Below, in pieces: positions 34,400-44,320 of a DNA stretch of 64,000 nt; position 1 is the first letter of the stretch, and each line of letters opens with the position of its first letter. Made by a program: the position numbers and the translations under genes. Source of the stretch: Marilutibacter chinensis (lineage in GTDB: Bacteria; Pseudomonadota; Gammaproteobacteria; Xanthomonadales; Xanthomonadaceae); the NCBI RefSeq assembly GCF_021725675.1, contig NZ_JAKJPO010000001.1, positions 1,054,001-1,118,000 on the forward strand. Reading direction: 5' to 3'. The notes under the pieces were generated by a model. It saw only the letters and a program-made list of their open reading frames with translations. It did no database searches and had not been told where the DNA came from.

Positions 34400-36766
34400 T
34401 CAGCCCTGCCCCTTGGCCTTGGCGAAGGCCGCCGCCAACGCGTTGTTCGGCGGCGGCGCGCTGCGCCCGGCATTCCCGTCAGGGCGCCCGCCCTGACGGG
34501 CGCCGCCGCGTCCGCCCGAAGGGCCACGATCGTCACGCTGTCCGCGCGGCTCCCGCTGCGGCGCGGTCGCCGGATCGAGGCGCCGCGACAGCGCGATGCG
34601 CTTGCGCGGGATGTCGACCTCGAGCACCCGCACCTTGACCACGTCGCCGGCCTTGACCACCTCGCGCGGATCCTTGACGTAACGATCGGCCAGCTCGGAG
34701 ATGTGCACCAGCCCATCCTGGTGCACGCCGATGTCGATGAAGGCCCCGAAGGCGGCGACGTTGCTGACCACCCCTTCGAGGATCATGCCCTCGCGCAGGT
34801 CCTTGATGTCTTCGACGCCATCGACGAACTTCGCCGCCTTGAACTCGGGACGCGGATCGCGGCCGGGCTTCTCAAGCTCCTTCAGGATGTCGCGCACGGT
34901 CGGCACGCCGAACCTGTCGTCGGTGAACTGCTCGGGCTTGAGCGCGCGCAATGCGGCGATGTCGCCGACCAACTGTTTCACTCCGCGACCCGAGGCGGCG
35001 AGGATGCGTTCGACCACCGGGTAGGCCTCCGGGTGCACCGCCGACGCGTCGAGCGGCTGCTCGCCGTCGTTGATGCGCAGGAAGCCCGCGCACTGCTCGA
35101 AGGTCTTCTCGCCCAGCCGCGGCACCTTCAGCAAGGCCCTGCGGCTGGCGAAAGGGCCGTTCTGGTCGCGATGGACGACGATGTTCTCGGCGACCGTCGT
35201 CGACAGACCGGACACCCGCGCCAGCAAGGCGGCGGATGCGGTGTTGAGGTCGACGCCGACCGCGTTCACGCAGTCTTCGACCCGGGCGTCGAGCGCACGC
35301 GCCAGCCGATACTGGTCGACGTCGTGCTGGTACTGGCCGACGCCGATCGCCTTGGGCTCGATCTTGACCAGCTCTGCGAGCGGGTCCTGCAGGCGCCGCG
35401 CGATCGACACCGCGCCGCGCAGGGAGACGTCGAGGCCCGGGAACTCCTTCGCCGCGAACTCGGACGCCGAATACACCGAGGCGCCGGCCTCGCTGACGAC
35501 GATCTTCTGCATCTTCAGCTCCGGCGCGAGCTTGATCAGGTCGCCGGCCAGCTTGTCGGTCTCCCGGCTGGCGGTGCCATTGCCGATCGCGATCAGCTCC
35601 ACGCCGTGCTTGACGCACAGTGCGCGCAGCACGTGCAGCGATGCGTCCCACTGCCGTTTGGGTTCATGCGGGTAGATCGTCGCGGTGTCGACCAGCTTGC
35701 CGGTGCGGTCGACCACCGCGACCTTGACGCCGGTGCGCAGCCCCGGATCGAGGCCGAGCACGGCCTTCGGTCCGGCCGGCGCGGCCAGCAGCAGGTCCTT
35801 CAGGTTGTCGCCGAACACCTCGATCGCCTCCGCCTCGGCCTTCTCGCGGGCCTGGCCGAACAGGTCGAGCATCAGGTGCAGATGCAGCTTGGCCTTCCAG
35901 GTCAGCCGGCAGGTATCAAGCAGCCACTTGTCGGCGGCTCGTCCCTGGGCCCTCACTCCGACGTGCGCGGCGACGCGACCCTCGGCCTGCGCATGTCCGG
36001 CTTCGGCATCGCTGCCCGGATCGAGGTCGAGGAACAGGAACTCCTCACGACGGCCGCGGAACAGCGCCAGCAACCGGTGCGAGGGAATCCTCGACAGCGG
36101 CTCGGCATGCTCGAAGTAGTCGCGATACTTGGCGCCCTCGGCCTCCTTGCCCTCGGCCACGCGCGAACGGATCGTGCCGACCTCCTGCAGCCACTGGCGC
36201 AGCTCGCCGACCAGGGCCGCATCCTCGGCCCAGCGCTCCATCAGGATCGCGCGTGCGCCGTCGAGCGCGGCCTTGGCATCGGCGACGCCCTTGTCCGCAT
36301 CCACGTACTCGGCGGCCGCGGACTCCGGCTCCTGCGCCGGATCGGCGAGCAGACCGTCGGCCAACGGTTCCAGTCCGGCTTCGCGGGCGATCTGCGCCTT
36401 GGTGCGGCGCCTGGGCTTGTACGGCAGGTACAGGTCCTCCAGCCGGGCCTTGCTGTCGGCCGCCTCGATGTCCGCGCGCAGTTCGTCGCTCAGCTTGCCC
36501 TGCTCCTCGATACTGGCCAGCACCGCCGCGCGGCGATCCTCCAGTTCGCGCAGGTAGGTCAGGCGCACCTCGAGATTGCGCAACTGGGTGTCGTCCAGGC
36601 CGCCGGTGACCTCCTTGCGGTAGCGGGCGATGAACGGCACGGTCGCGCCTTCGTCGAGCAGGCCGATCGCGGCGACCGCCTGCGCGGGTTGGGCGCCGAT
36701 CTCCTCGGCGATCTGGCGGGCGATGTGGGCGGCGACGGCAGGCGAGGCGGAGCGGCTTTCGGACAT
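34400..36766 (-). CDS. tex: RNA-binding transcription accessory protein Tex
   Basis: A 788-residue Tex protein that binds nucleic acid and associates with the transcription complex. Domains in order are an N-terminal helical region ([37 protein letters not shown]), a YqgF/RuvX-like domain ([18 protein letters not shown], near 330), a helix-hairpin-helix region ([16 protein letters not shown]), and a C-terminal S1 domain ([19 protein letters not shown]). A basic Gly/Arg-rich tail follows. E. coli YhgF is 773 residues. Confidence 0.95.
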   Translation of the reverse strand: MSESRSASPAVAAHIARQIAEEIGAQPAQAVAAIGLLDEGATVPFIARYRKEVTGGLDDTQLRNLEVRLTYLRELEDRRAAVLASIEEQGKLSDELRADIEAADSKARLEDLYLPYKPRRRTKAQIAREAGLEPLADGLLADPAQEPESAAAEYVDADKGVADAKAALDGARAILMERWAEDAALVGELRQWLQEVGTIRSRVAEGKEAEGAKYRDYFEHAEPLSRIPSHRLLALFRGRREEFLFLDLDPGSDAEAGHAQAEGRVAAHVGVRAQGRAADKWLLDTCRLTWKAKLHLHLMLDLFGQAREKAEAEAIEVFGDNLKDLLLAAPAGPKAVLGLDPGLRTGVKVAVVDRTGKLVDTATIYPHEPKRQWDASLHVLRALCVKHGVELIAIGNGTASRETDKLAGDLIKLAPELKMQKIVVSEAGASVYSASEFAAKEFPGLDVSLRGAVSIARRLQDPLAELVKIEPKAIGVGQYQHDVDQYRLARALDARVEDCVNAVGVDLNTASAALLARVSGLSTTVAENIVVHRDQNGPFASRRALLKVPRLGEKTFEQCAGFLRINDGEQPLDASAVHPEAYPVVERILAASGRGVKQLVGDIAALRALKPEQFTDDRFGVPTVRDILKELEKPGRDPRPEFKAAKFVDGVEDIKDLREGMILEGVVSNVAAFGAFIDIGVHQDGLVHISELADRYVKDPREVVKAGDVVKVRVLEVDIPRKRIALSRRLDPATAPQREPRGQRDDRGPSGGRGGARQGGRPDGNAGRSAPPPNNALAAAFAKAKGQG

Positions 36767-37016
36767 CGGGACGTGCAGGGCCTTTTAGGTACGGGACGCC
36801 GATTGTGGCAACCCCCGGCGCCGGGCGATACCCGTTGACAAGCCGGAACGCAGTCTGCAGGCCCGGGCTCCCGCTGGCGGAGCCGGACGGCGACGTCGTT
36901 GGCGCGGCCGGCTGCCGGCCATGTCGCCCCGCGGACCACGGCGGCTTGCCGCATCTGGCGCCTTCGTCCCCGACGGCCCGGTACCATGACCACCTCCCCC
37001 GACGCCGGAGCGCCCC

Positions 37017-37472
37017 ATGCCTGCCGCCGAAACGCCCCCGTTCAAGCTGCTGCAACTCGACCACGTCGTCCTGCGCGTGCGTGACATCGCGCGGATGGAG
37101 GTGTTCTATTGCGAGGTGCTGGGCTGCACGGTCGAGAAGCGCCAGCCGGCGGTCTCGATGGTGCAGCTGCGCGCCGGGAGCTCGCTGATCGACCTGGTCG
37201 ATGTCGAGGGCCGTATCGGCCGCGCCGGCGGAGCACCGCCGGGCGACGAGGGCCGCAACATGGATCATCTGTGCCTCGCGGTGGAACCGTTCGAACGCGA
37301 GGCGATCGTCGCCCACCTGCAGGCGCACGGCGCACGCGTCGGCGAATTCGGTTCGCGCTACGGCGCGATGGGCGAGGGCCCGTCGCAGTACCTGTTCGAT
37401 CCGGAGGGCAACATGATCGAGCTGAAGGGGCCGCCGGACGTCCCCGCGATCGCGATGGCGGCCACGTCCTGA
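37017..37472 (+). CDS. VOC family (glyoxalase/bleomycin-resistance-like) protein
   Basis: A 151-residue vicinal-oxygen-chelate protein with paired beta-alpha-beta modules. Metal ligands can be read as His in LDHVVLRV, His in MDHLCLAV and Glu in NMIELKG, close to the glyoxalase I set. The substrate is not determined. It overlaps the Bcr/CflA transporter gene by one base, so the two are co-expressed and the enzyme may act on a related compound; inference only. Confidence 0.8.
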   Translation: MPAAETPPFKLLQLDHVVLRVRDIARMEVFYCEVLGCTVEKRQPAVSMVQLRAGSSLIDLVDVEGRIGRAGGAPPGDEGRNMDHLCLAVEPFEREAIVAHLQAHGARVGEFGSRYGAMGEGPSQYLFDPEGNMIELKGPPDVPAIAMAATS

Positions 37473-38737
37473 TGCCCTCCCCCCCCGCAGGCGGGCAGGC
37501 ACCCGCTATCCCGCTGCGCCGCCTGGCGGTACTGCTGGGCGGACTGGCGATGTTCGGCCCGTTCGCGATCGACACGATCTTCCCGGCATTCGGCGAGATG
37601 CGCACGCAGTTCGGCGTCGACCGCGTCGCGATCCAGCAGACACTGAGCGCCTACCTGGTCGCGTATGCGTTGATGAGCATCGTGCATGGCCCGCTGTCCG
37701 ATGCGTTCGGCCGTCGCCGCGTGATCCTCGGGGGGCTGGCGGTGTTCACCGTCGCCTCGGTCGGCTGCGCACTGGCGCCCGACCTGCACACCTTGCTGGC
37801 CTTCCGCGTGCTGCAGGGGCTCTCGGCCGGCGTCGGCATGATCGTCGGACGGGCGGTGATCCGCGACGTGCTGCATGGCGACGACGCCCAACGGCTGATG
37901 AGCCAGGTGTCGATGATCTTCGGCATCGCGCCGGCGGTGGCGCCGGTGATCGGCGGATGGATCCTCGGCTGGAGCCACTGGCCGGCGATCTTCTGGTTCC
38001 TTGTGCTGTTCTCGCTGCTGCTGTTCGCCGGCACCTGGATGGTGCTGCCGGAGACCCATCCGGCGGAGGCGCGCCTGCAGCTGGTACCGCGCCGGCTGCT
38101 GCGCGACTACACGGCGATCTTCGTCAATCCGCGCTTCCAGCGGCTTGCGGCGGCGGGTGCGTTCAACTTCGCCGCGCTGTTCCTGTACATCGCCTCGGCC
38201 CCGGTGTTCGTGATGGACATCCTGCACCTGGACGAATCGCAGTTCGGCTGGTTCTTCATCCCGATGATCAGCGGCATGGTGCTCGGCGCGTTCGCGTCGG
38301 GACGCGCGGCCGGGCGGATCAGCGGCACCCGGCTGTCGCGGATCGGCTTCGCCTGCTGCGGGGTCGCCGTGCTGTCGAACATCGGCTACACCCTGCTGGC
38401 CGATCAGCCGTCGGTGCCCTGGGCGATCCTGCCGATGGTGCTGAACGCGTTCGGCATCGCGCTGGTGTTCCCGATCCTGACCCTGGCGATCCTCGACATG
38501 TATCCGCGCCAGCGCGGTTCGGCATCGTCGCTGCAGGCCTTCACCGGCCTGGTCCTGCATTCGCTGGTCGCCGGCGTGGTGTCGCCGCTGCTCAGCCGCG
38601 AACCGCTGTGGCTGGCGATCGGGGCGGCGGTGTTCGCATTCCTCGGCTGGGCATTCTGGCGCTGGGAGGTCAGCTTCGGCGGCACCCCGACGTGTCCGAG
38701 CGAGCCCGCCGCACTGGAACCTACCGACCGGCTCTGA
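37472..38737 (+). CDS. Bcr/CflA family multidrug efflux MFS transporter
   Basis: A drug:proton antiporter of the inner membrane with 12 predicted helices in 421 residues. The family features are the N-terminal helix with PFAIDTIFPAF, motif A in the first loop (GPLSDAFGRRRVIL), RVLQGLSAGVGMIVGRAVIRD and the motif-C-like APAVAPVIGGWI. The ATG overlaps the VOC gene stop (TGATG). Members export bicyclomycin, chloramphenicol or sulfathiazole; specificity cannot be told. Confidence 0.88.
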   Translation: MPSPPAGGQAPAIPLRRLAVLLGGLAMFGPFAIDTIFPAFGEMRTQFGVDRVAIQQTLSAYLVAYALMSIVHGPLSDAFGRRRVILGGLAVFTVASVGCALAPDLHTLLAFRVLQGLSAGVGMIVGRAVIRDVLHGDDAQRLMSQVSMIFGIAPAVAPVIGGWILGWSHWPAIFWFLVLFSLLLFAGTWMVLPETHPAEARLQLVPRRLLRDYTAIFVNPRFQRLAAAGAFNFAALFLYIASAPVFVMDILHLDESQFGWFFIPMISGMVLGAFASGRAAGRISGTRLSRIGFACCGVAVLSNIGYTLLADQPSVPWAILPMVLNAFGIALVFPILTLAILDMYPRQRGSASSLQAFTGLVLHSLVAGVVSPLLSREPLWLAIGAAVFAFLGWAFWRWEVSFGGTPTCPSEPAALEPTDRL

Positions 38738-38775
38738 CCGGTCCGCGGCCGGGCTGAACCGGCCCCCGGCGACGC

Positions 38776-38804
38776 GCCAAACCGGTGGCCCGACCCGTTA
38801 TAAT
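38776..38804 (+). promoter_or_regulatory. promoter of the gcvP riboswitch transcript
   Basis: A perfect TATAAT at 38799-38804 with a poor -35 (GCCAAA, 17-bp spacer). It places the start of transcription about 10 bases before the first glycine aptamer. Confidence 0.6.
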
Positions 38805-38821
38805 CGTCGCGTCCACGTGGT

Positions 38822-39070
38822 GGGAGAAGCGACCGGTACTTGCGCAGCCCTCGGCTGCGTCCCGGCCGCTGCCGAAGGCGCAACGCCCGTAATCGCTCAG
38901 GCCCAGCACCACCCGTGGTTCCAAAACTCTGGAGAGACCGGCGGCCCGCCATGATTCCCGGGCCCCACCGGCGCCGAAGGGGCAAGAAGCAGGGCCTCCA
39001 GGAGGTGAATCCTCCCCCGGCCGCCTGTCGAGGCACGCTTCCAAACTCTCAGGCAAAAGGACAGAGGGGC
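38822..39070 (+). ncRNA. tandem glycine riboswitch
   Basis: Two glycine aptamers in series. Aptamer 1 has GGGAGAAGCGACC, then TGCCGAAGGCGCAA and the linker CCAAAACTCTGGAGAGACC. Aptamer 2 has CGCCGAAGGGGCAAG, then CCAAACTCTCAGGCAAAAGG and ACAGAGGGGC. These are the conserved cores of the family, which switch on glycine-cleavage genes when glycine is bound. It controls gcvP alone here. The 3' end (AGGGGCG, 39065-39071) can pair with CGCCCCT just before the gcvP start. Confidence 0.93.
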
Positions 39071-39124
39071 GCTTCACGTGCGGCGACGCACGCCCGGCCA
39101 TCGCCAATTCCGGACGCCCCTGCC

Positions 39125-42025
39125 ATGACCCATACGCCTTCCCAGCGCAAGCCGTCGCTGAACGAGCTCGAGCACCACGACGCGTTCATCGCCCGTCACA
39201 TCGGTCCCAACGACGCGGAAATCGCCCACATGCTCGGCGTGATCGGTTACGACTCGCTCGATGCGATGACCGACGCGATCGTTCCCGCCAACATCAAGTC
39301 GGCGCAGGCGCTGGCGCTGCCGGAATCGCTGACCGAGGTCGAGGCGCTGGCGAAGATCCGCGCCATCGCCGGCCGCAACCAGGTCTTCCGCAGCTTCATC
39401 GGCCAGGGCTATTACGGCACCCATACGCCGAACGTCATCCTGCGCAACATCCTCGAGAACCCGGCCTGGTACACCGCCTACACCCCATACCAGGCGGAGA
39501 TCTCGCAGGGGCGGATGGAGGCGCTGATCAATTTCCAGACGATGTGCGCCGATCTCACCGGCATGGAGATCGCCAACGCATCTCTGCTCGACGAAGCCAC
39601 CGCCGCGGCCGAGGCGATGACCCTGGCCAAACGCTCGTCGAAGTCGAAGTCGAACGTGTTCTTCGTTTCCGAGAACGTGCACCCGCAGACGCTGGAGGTG
39701 CTGCGCACCCGCGCCGAGCCGCTGGGCATCGAGCTTCATGTGGGTGCCGATGCCGCGGCCGCCGACGTCGACAGCTACGGCGTGCTGCTGCAGTATCCGG
39801 ACACCTTCGGGCGGATCAACGACTACAGGGCGCTGGCCGAGGCCGTGCATGCGCGCAACGGACTGGTCTGCGTGGCCACCGACCTGCTCGCGCTGACCCT
39901 GATCGCCGCGCCCGGCGAATGGGGTGCGGACATCGTGGTCGGCAACAGCCAGCGCTTCGGCGTGCCGTTCGGCAACGGCGGCCCGCACGCCGCATTCATG
40001 GCCTGCCGCGACGCCTACAAGCGCTCGATGCCGGGCCGCCTGATCGGCGTTTCCGTCGATGCGGAGGGCAAGCCGGCCTACCGCCTGACCCTGCAGACCC
40101 GCGAGCAGCACATCCGGCGCGAGAAGGCGACCAGCAACATCTGTACCGCGCAGGTGCTGCTGGCGGTGATGGCGGGCATGTATGCGGTCTACCACGGCCC
40201 GGAGGGCCTGACCCGGATCGCCCGTCGCGTGCACCGGCTGGCGACGATCCTGGCAGGCGGCCTGCGCGCGGCCGGCGTCGCGGTCGACGATGGCTACTTC
40301 GACACCCTGCACGTCTGCGGCGTCGATGCCGCGGCGATCCACGCCAGGGCCAGCGCGGCCGGCATCAATCTGCGCCGGATCGACGGGAGCCGCGTCGGCA
40401 TCAGCCTCGACGAGACCGCCACCCGCGAGGACATCGTCGCGATCGCCGGACTGTTCGGCGCGGCGCTCGACGTCGATGCGCTCGACGCATCCGTGGCCGA
40501 CGCGCTGCCGGCCGGCCTGGTCCGCACCAGCGCGTTCCTCTCCCACCCCGTGTTCAACACCCATCACAGCGAGCACGAGTTGCTGCGCTACATGCGGTCG
40601 CTGGCCGACAAGGACCTGGCGATGGATCGCACGATGATCCCGCTGGGCAGCTGCACGATGAAGCTCAATGCCACCGCGGAGATGATCCCGGTGACCTGGC
40701 CGGAGTTCGCCAACATCCATCCGCTGGCCCCGGCCGAGCAGATGCAGGGTTACAGGGAACTGATCGACGGGCTGGAAAAGATGCTCGTCGAGTGCACCGG
40801 CTACGACGCGGTCAGCCTGCAACCGAACTCCGGCGCGCAGGGCGAGTTCGCCGGCCTGCTGGCGATCCGCGCCTACCACCGCGCCAACGGCCAGCCGCAG
40901 CGCGACATCTGCCTGATCCCCGAGTCCGCGCACGGCACCAATCCGGCCTCGGCCCAGATGTGCGGCATGCAGGTCGTGGTGACGAAGTGCGATGCCAACG
41001 GCAACGTCGACGTCGACGACATCCGCGCCAAGGCCGAGAAGTACAGCGACCGCCTGGCCGCGCTGATGATCACCTATCCCTCGACCCATGGCGTGTTCGA
41101 GGAGGATGTGGTCGCGATCTGTGACGCCGTCCACCGGCACGGTGGCCAGGTGTACACCGACGGCGCCAACATGAATGCCTTGGTCGGCCTGGCCAAACCG
41201 GGCAAGTGGGGCTCGGACGTCTCGCATCTGAACCTGCACAAGACCTTCTGCATTCCGCACGGCGGCGGTGGCCCGGGCGTCGGGCCCTGCGCGGTCAAGG
41301 CGCACCTCGCGCCGTACCTGCCGAACTCGTTCGGCGGCGATGCCGCAGCGGCGGGCGGCGGCGTCGGCATGGTCAGCGCGGCGACCTGGGGCAGCGCCAG
41401 CATCCTGCCGATCAGCTGGATGTACATCACGCTGATGGGCCGCGAAGGCCTGCGCCGCGCGACCCAGGTGGCCCTGCTCAACGCCAACTACATCGCCCGG
41501 CGACTGGCGCCGCATTACGAGACGCTGTACACCGGCCGCAACGGCCTCGTCGCGCACGAGTGCATCCTCGACCTGCGTCCGCTGAAGGACGCCACCGGCG
41601 TGTCTGCCGAGGACGTCGCCAAGCGCCTGATCGACTTCGGCTTCCATGCCCCGACCCTGAGCTTCCCGGTCGCTGGCACGCTGATGGTCGAGCCGACCGA
41701 GAGCGAGTCGCTGCACGAGCTGGACCGCTTCATCGACGCGATGATCGAGATCCGCGAGGAAATCCGCGCGATCGAGGATGGCCGCCTGGAACGCGATGAC
41801 AACCCGCTGGTCAACGCACCGCACACGGCAACGATGGTCGCCGCCAGCGAATGGGCGCATGCCTATCCGCGCGAATTGGCCGCGTTCCCGCTGCCGGTGC
41901 TCAAGCAGCAGAAGTACTGGCCGCCGGTCGCGCGCGTCGACAACGTCCACGGCGACAAGAACGTGTTCTGCAGCTGCATCCCGGTGGACGCGTTCAAGGA
42001 CGAGGAAGAAGCTACCGAAGCCTGA
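39125..42025 (+). CDS. gcvP: glycine dehydrogenase (decarboxylating), P protein
   Basis: The P protein of the glycine cleavage system: it decarboxylates glycine with PLP and transfers the aminomethyl group to lipoyl-GcvH. It is the full-length fused form of 966 residues. The PLP lysine is K706 in [18 protein letters not shown], the same number as in E. coli. The N terminus shows [10 protein letters not shown] and the glycine-rich loop [10 protein letters not shown]. GcvT and GcvH are not in the window. Regulated by the tandem glycine riboswitch. Confidence 0.97.
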   Translation: MTHTPSQRKPSLNELEHHDAFIARHIGPNDAEIAHMLGVIGYDSLDAMTDAIVPANIKSAQALALPESLTEVEALAKIRAIAGRNQVFRSFIGQGYYGTHTPNVILRNILENPAWYTAYTPYQAEISQGRMEALINFQTMCADLTGMEIANASLLDEATAAAEAMTLAKRSSKSKSNVFFVSENVHPQTLEVLRTRAEPLGIELHVGADAAAADVDSYGVLLQYPDTFGRINDYRALAEAVHARNGLVCVATDLLALTLIAAPGEWGADIVVGNSQRFGVPFGNGGPHAAFMACRDAYKRSMPGRLIGVSVDAEGKPAYRLTLQTREQHIRREKATSNICTAQVLLAVMAGMYAVYHGPEGLTRIARRVHRLATILAGGLRAAGVAVDDGYFDTLHVCGVDAAAIHARASAAGINLRRIDGSRVGISLDETATREDIVAIAGLFGAALDVDALDASVADALPAGLVRTSAFLSHPVFNTHHSEHELLRYMRSLADKDLAMDRTMIPLGSCTMKLNATAEMIPVTWPEFANIHPLAPAEQMQGYRELIDGLEKMLVECTGYDAVSLQPNSGAQGEFAGLLAIRAYHRANGQPQRDICLIPESAHGTNPASAQMCGMQVVVTKCDANGNVDVDDIRAKAEKYSDRLAALMITYPSTHGVFEEDVVAICDAVHRHGGQVYTDGANMNALVGLAKPGKWGSDVSHLNLHKTFCIPHGGGGPGVGPCAVKAHLAPYLPNSFGGDAAAAGGGVGMVSAATWGSASILPISWMYITLMGREGLRRATQVALLNANYIARRLAPHYETLYTGRNGLVAHECILDLRPLKDATGVSAEDVAKRLIDFGFHAPTLSFPVAGTLMVEPTESESLHELDRFIDAMIEIREEIRAIEDGRLERDDNPLVNAPHTATMVAASEWAHAYPRELAAFPLPVLKQQKYWPPVARVDNVHGDKNVFCSCIPVDAFKDEEEATEA

Positions 42026-42043
42026 GCTTCCACCAGCCTGGGT

Positions 42044-42080
42044 CACACGGAAACCCCGCACATGCGGGGTTTTCCGTGTG
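42044..42080 (+). terminator. intrinsic terminator of gcvP
   Basis: CACACGGAAACCCCGCA and TGCGGGGTTTTCCGTGTG form a long stem of about 15 bp with an internal T-run, 20 bases after the stop; it can act for both strands. Confidence 0.8.
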
Positions 42081-42261
42081 CGGACCGGGACGATGGACCG
42101 CTTTCCGCCCGAAGGGCAGCCGCATCACCTCGCCCTGCGGATCCGGGATGGCCACGACGCACGTCCCGCTCAAGCAGCAGAGGCCACCGGCGCTGGTCGC
42201 CCCGAAACCCCGGCATCGCGATGGCGTCGATTGCGGGGCCGCCGGACCGGCCATTCCGCAC

Positions 42262-43245
42262 TCAACAAGTTTCGCGGCGCATCGACAGTACGTCCAGCGC
42301 TTCGGCGATGGTCGAGGCTTCCATCGCATCGTCGATCCGCCAACGGCCCGGCGCGGCCAGGACTATCCGATGCGCCGCCCGGTCGGGATTCCCCTCCAGA
42401 CCATAGCCGCAGCGGCGCAACGCGCGCGACAGCCAGAGCGTCGCCACGTCGTCGCCTTCGACATGGACGCAACGGCCGGCCGCCATGGCGCTCTCGAAGC
42501 GGCCGGAATCCAGCGAGAACGCCAGGTTCTCCTGGTCGAACGCGGAGCCGACGGCGCCGGACAACGCCACGTCTTCCGGCGCGCCGTCGACGAAGCGCCC
42601 CCCTCCCGGCAGCAGCCACAGCCGGTCGGCGGTCTGCAGCGACAGCTCCAGGTCGTGGCTGGACAGGACGATCGCAACGCCCTGCTCGGCGGCGATCCTG
42701 CGCAGGGTGTCGATGATGGTGACCCGGCTCGGCAGGTCGAGGAAGGCGGTGATCTCGTCGAGGAGCATCATGTCCGGCTGCTGCGCAAGCGCGCGCGCGA
42801 TCATCACCCGCTGCCGTTCGCCGTCGCTGAGGCTGTCGACCATGCGAGCGGCCAGGTGCGCCCCGCCAACCTGATCCAGCGCAGCGACAGCAATGCGACG
42901 GTCCTCTTCCGACAGGACGCCGGCCCAGCCGGTATGGGGCTGGCGCCCCATCTCGACCAGCTCCATCACACCGAGCGCGCCGACCTGCGGACGTTCGGTC
43001 AGCACCACCGCGATCCGTCGCGCGCGCTCGACCCCGCGCAAGGCAGTCACCGGCCGGCCATGCAGCCGTACCTGGCCCGCGACCGGCGCCAGGAAGCCGC
43101 CGAGCGTGCGCAGCAAGGTCGACTTGCCCTGTCCGTTGCGGCCGAGCAGGCAGACGAACTCGCCGGCGGCCACCGCCGTGACCGGCGGCAGCGTCGCCAG
43201 CACCTTGCGGCCGTAGCCGATCTGCAGACCTTCCAGTACCAGCAT
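42262..43245 (-). CDS. ABC transporter ATP-binding protein, FecE/BtuD type
   Basis: ATPase of the iron-siderophore/cobalamin-type importer encoded with the next two genes. Walker A is LGRNGQGKST (residues 34-43), the signature LSDGERQRV, Walker B MMLLDEITAFLD and the switch His in SSHDLEL. The protein is 327 residues, about 70 longer than FecE or BtuD. The extra C-terminal part (from roughly residue 240) has CVHVEGDDVATLWLSRALRR and GRWRIDDAMEASTIAE, a small domain not seen in the classical subunits. Confidence 0.87.
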   Translation of the reverse strand: MLVLEGLQIGYGRKVLATLPPVTAVAAGEFVCLLGRNGQGKSTLLRTLGGFLAPVAGQVRLHGRPVTALRGVERARRIAVVLTERPQVGALGVMELVEMGRQPHTGWAGVLSEEDRRIAVAALDQVGGAHLAARMVDSLSDGERQRVMIARALAQQPDMMLLDEITAFLDLPSRVTIIDTLRRIAAEQGVAIVLSSHDLELSLQTADRLWLLPGGGRFVDGAPEDVALSGAVGSAFDQENLAFSLDSGRFESAMAAGRCVHVEGDDVATLWLSRALRRCGYGLEGNPDRAAHRIVLAAPGRWRIDDAMEASTIAEALDVLSMRRETC

Positions 43246-43246
43246 G

Positions 43247-44320
43247 TCAGCCTCCCGTCGCGCGCAGGCTGCGCGACCTGAGCAGCAGGGCGATCACCAT
43301 CGGTGCGCCGAGGATGGCGAGGATCGCGTTGAGGTGCAGGAAGTGCTGGCTCCACGGCAGGTGCACGACGAAGTCCGCGCTCAACGCCAACAGCGCCCCC
43401 AGCAGTACGGTCGCCGGAATCAGCGCGCCGATCCGTGCGGAGCCGGTCAGCCCGCGCGCCAGATGCGGCGTGATCAAGCCGACGAAGGCCACCGGCCCAC
43501 AGAACGCGGTGACCGGCGCGGCCAGCAGGATCGTGGCGGTCAGCACCAGACGGCGCAGTCGCGGTACGTTCACGCCCAGGCTCTCGGCATAGGTCTCGCC
43601 CAGCAGCAGCGCGGTCAGCGGTTTCGCCAGCCACACCGCCAGCGCCAGTCCCGCCAGCAACGGCGGCAGCAGGGTTGCGAAATCCGGCCACACCACGGAA
43701 GCGAACGTGGCGTCGTTCCATGAAGAGAACAGGCGCGACTGGGTGCGATTGGTGAAGTGCAGCAGCACGCTGATCATGCCCTGCGCCAGGAAGCCCAGCA
43801 TCAGGCCCAGCACCAGCAGGGTCACCGTGTGCACGCGACGCGCCATCGCCGCCATCGCCAGCGCGACGGCCAGCGTACCCAGCGCGGAGCCGGCGACGAT
43901 GCCCAGGCCGGCCAGGCCGGTGATCAGCTCCAGCGCCGCGGGGCCGACCACCGCGCCGGCCACGACCACCAGCGCCGCACCGAACTGGCCGCCCGCCATC
44001 AGCCCCAGCGACCAGGCGTCGGCAAGCGGATTGCGGAACAGCGTCTGCATCAACAACCCGGCCAGCGCCAGCGCTCCACCGCCAACGACCGCGGCCAATA
44101 CCCGCGGCAGGCGCAGCTCGACGACGATGCGCGACTCGGTCGTGCCGCTCTCGAACCCGGAGATCCCGCGCAGCACTTCGGCAGGAGACAGCACCACCTG
44201 ACCGATCGCCAGGCTGGCCACCAGCGCTGCGAACAGCACGAGCAGAAGCGCGCCCACCGACAGCAGCGGCAGTGCGTTGCGGCGTCCGGACAGCGGCGCC
44301 ATCGTCATGGCGCCACTCAC
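43247..44320 (-). CDS. FecCD/BtuC-type ABC transporter permease
   Basis: Inner-membrane subunit with nine or ten helices in 357 residues. The BtuC/FecCD family features include LRLPRVLAAVVGGGALALAG, LMQTLFRNPLADAWSLG and the coupling-helix region LGVNVPRLRRLVL. The GTG at 44320 is favoured by AGGGGG seven bases upstream and overlaps the binding-protein stop (GTGA); an internal ATG at 44308 is possible. The stop is one base from the ATPase start. Confidence 0.9.
   Translation of the reverse strand: MSGAMTMAPLSGRRNALPLLSVGALLLVLFAALVASLAIGQVVLSPAEVLRGISGFESGTTESRIVVELRLPRVLAAVVGGGALALAGLLMQTLFRNPLADAWSLGLMAGGQFGAALVVVAGAVVGPAALELITGLAGLGIVAGSALGTLAVALAMAAMARRVHTVTLLVLGLMLGFLAQGMISVLLHFTNRTQSRLFSSWNDATFASVVWPDFATLLPPLLAGLALAVWLAKPLTALLLGETYAESLGVNVPRLRRLVLTATILLAAPVTAFCGPVAFVGLITPHLARGLTGSARIGALIPATVLLGALLALSADFVVHLPWSQHFLHLNAILAILGAPMVIALLLRSRSLRATGG

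Noticed and set aside
34259-36838. 859-residue open frame opposite tex
   Set aside because: Tex domains are all on the minus strand; the plus translation is repetitive in Val/Gln/Arg and His, typical of an antisense shadow.
39074-42061. 995-residue open frame opposite gcvP
   Set aside because: gcvP is conserved end to end including K706; the opposite frame has no family features and overlaps the terminator.
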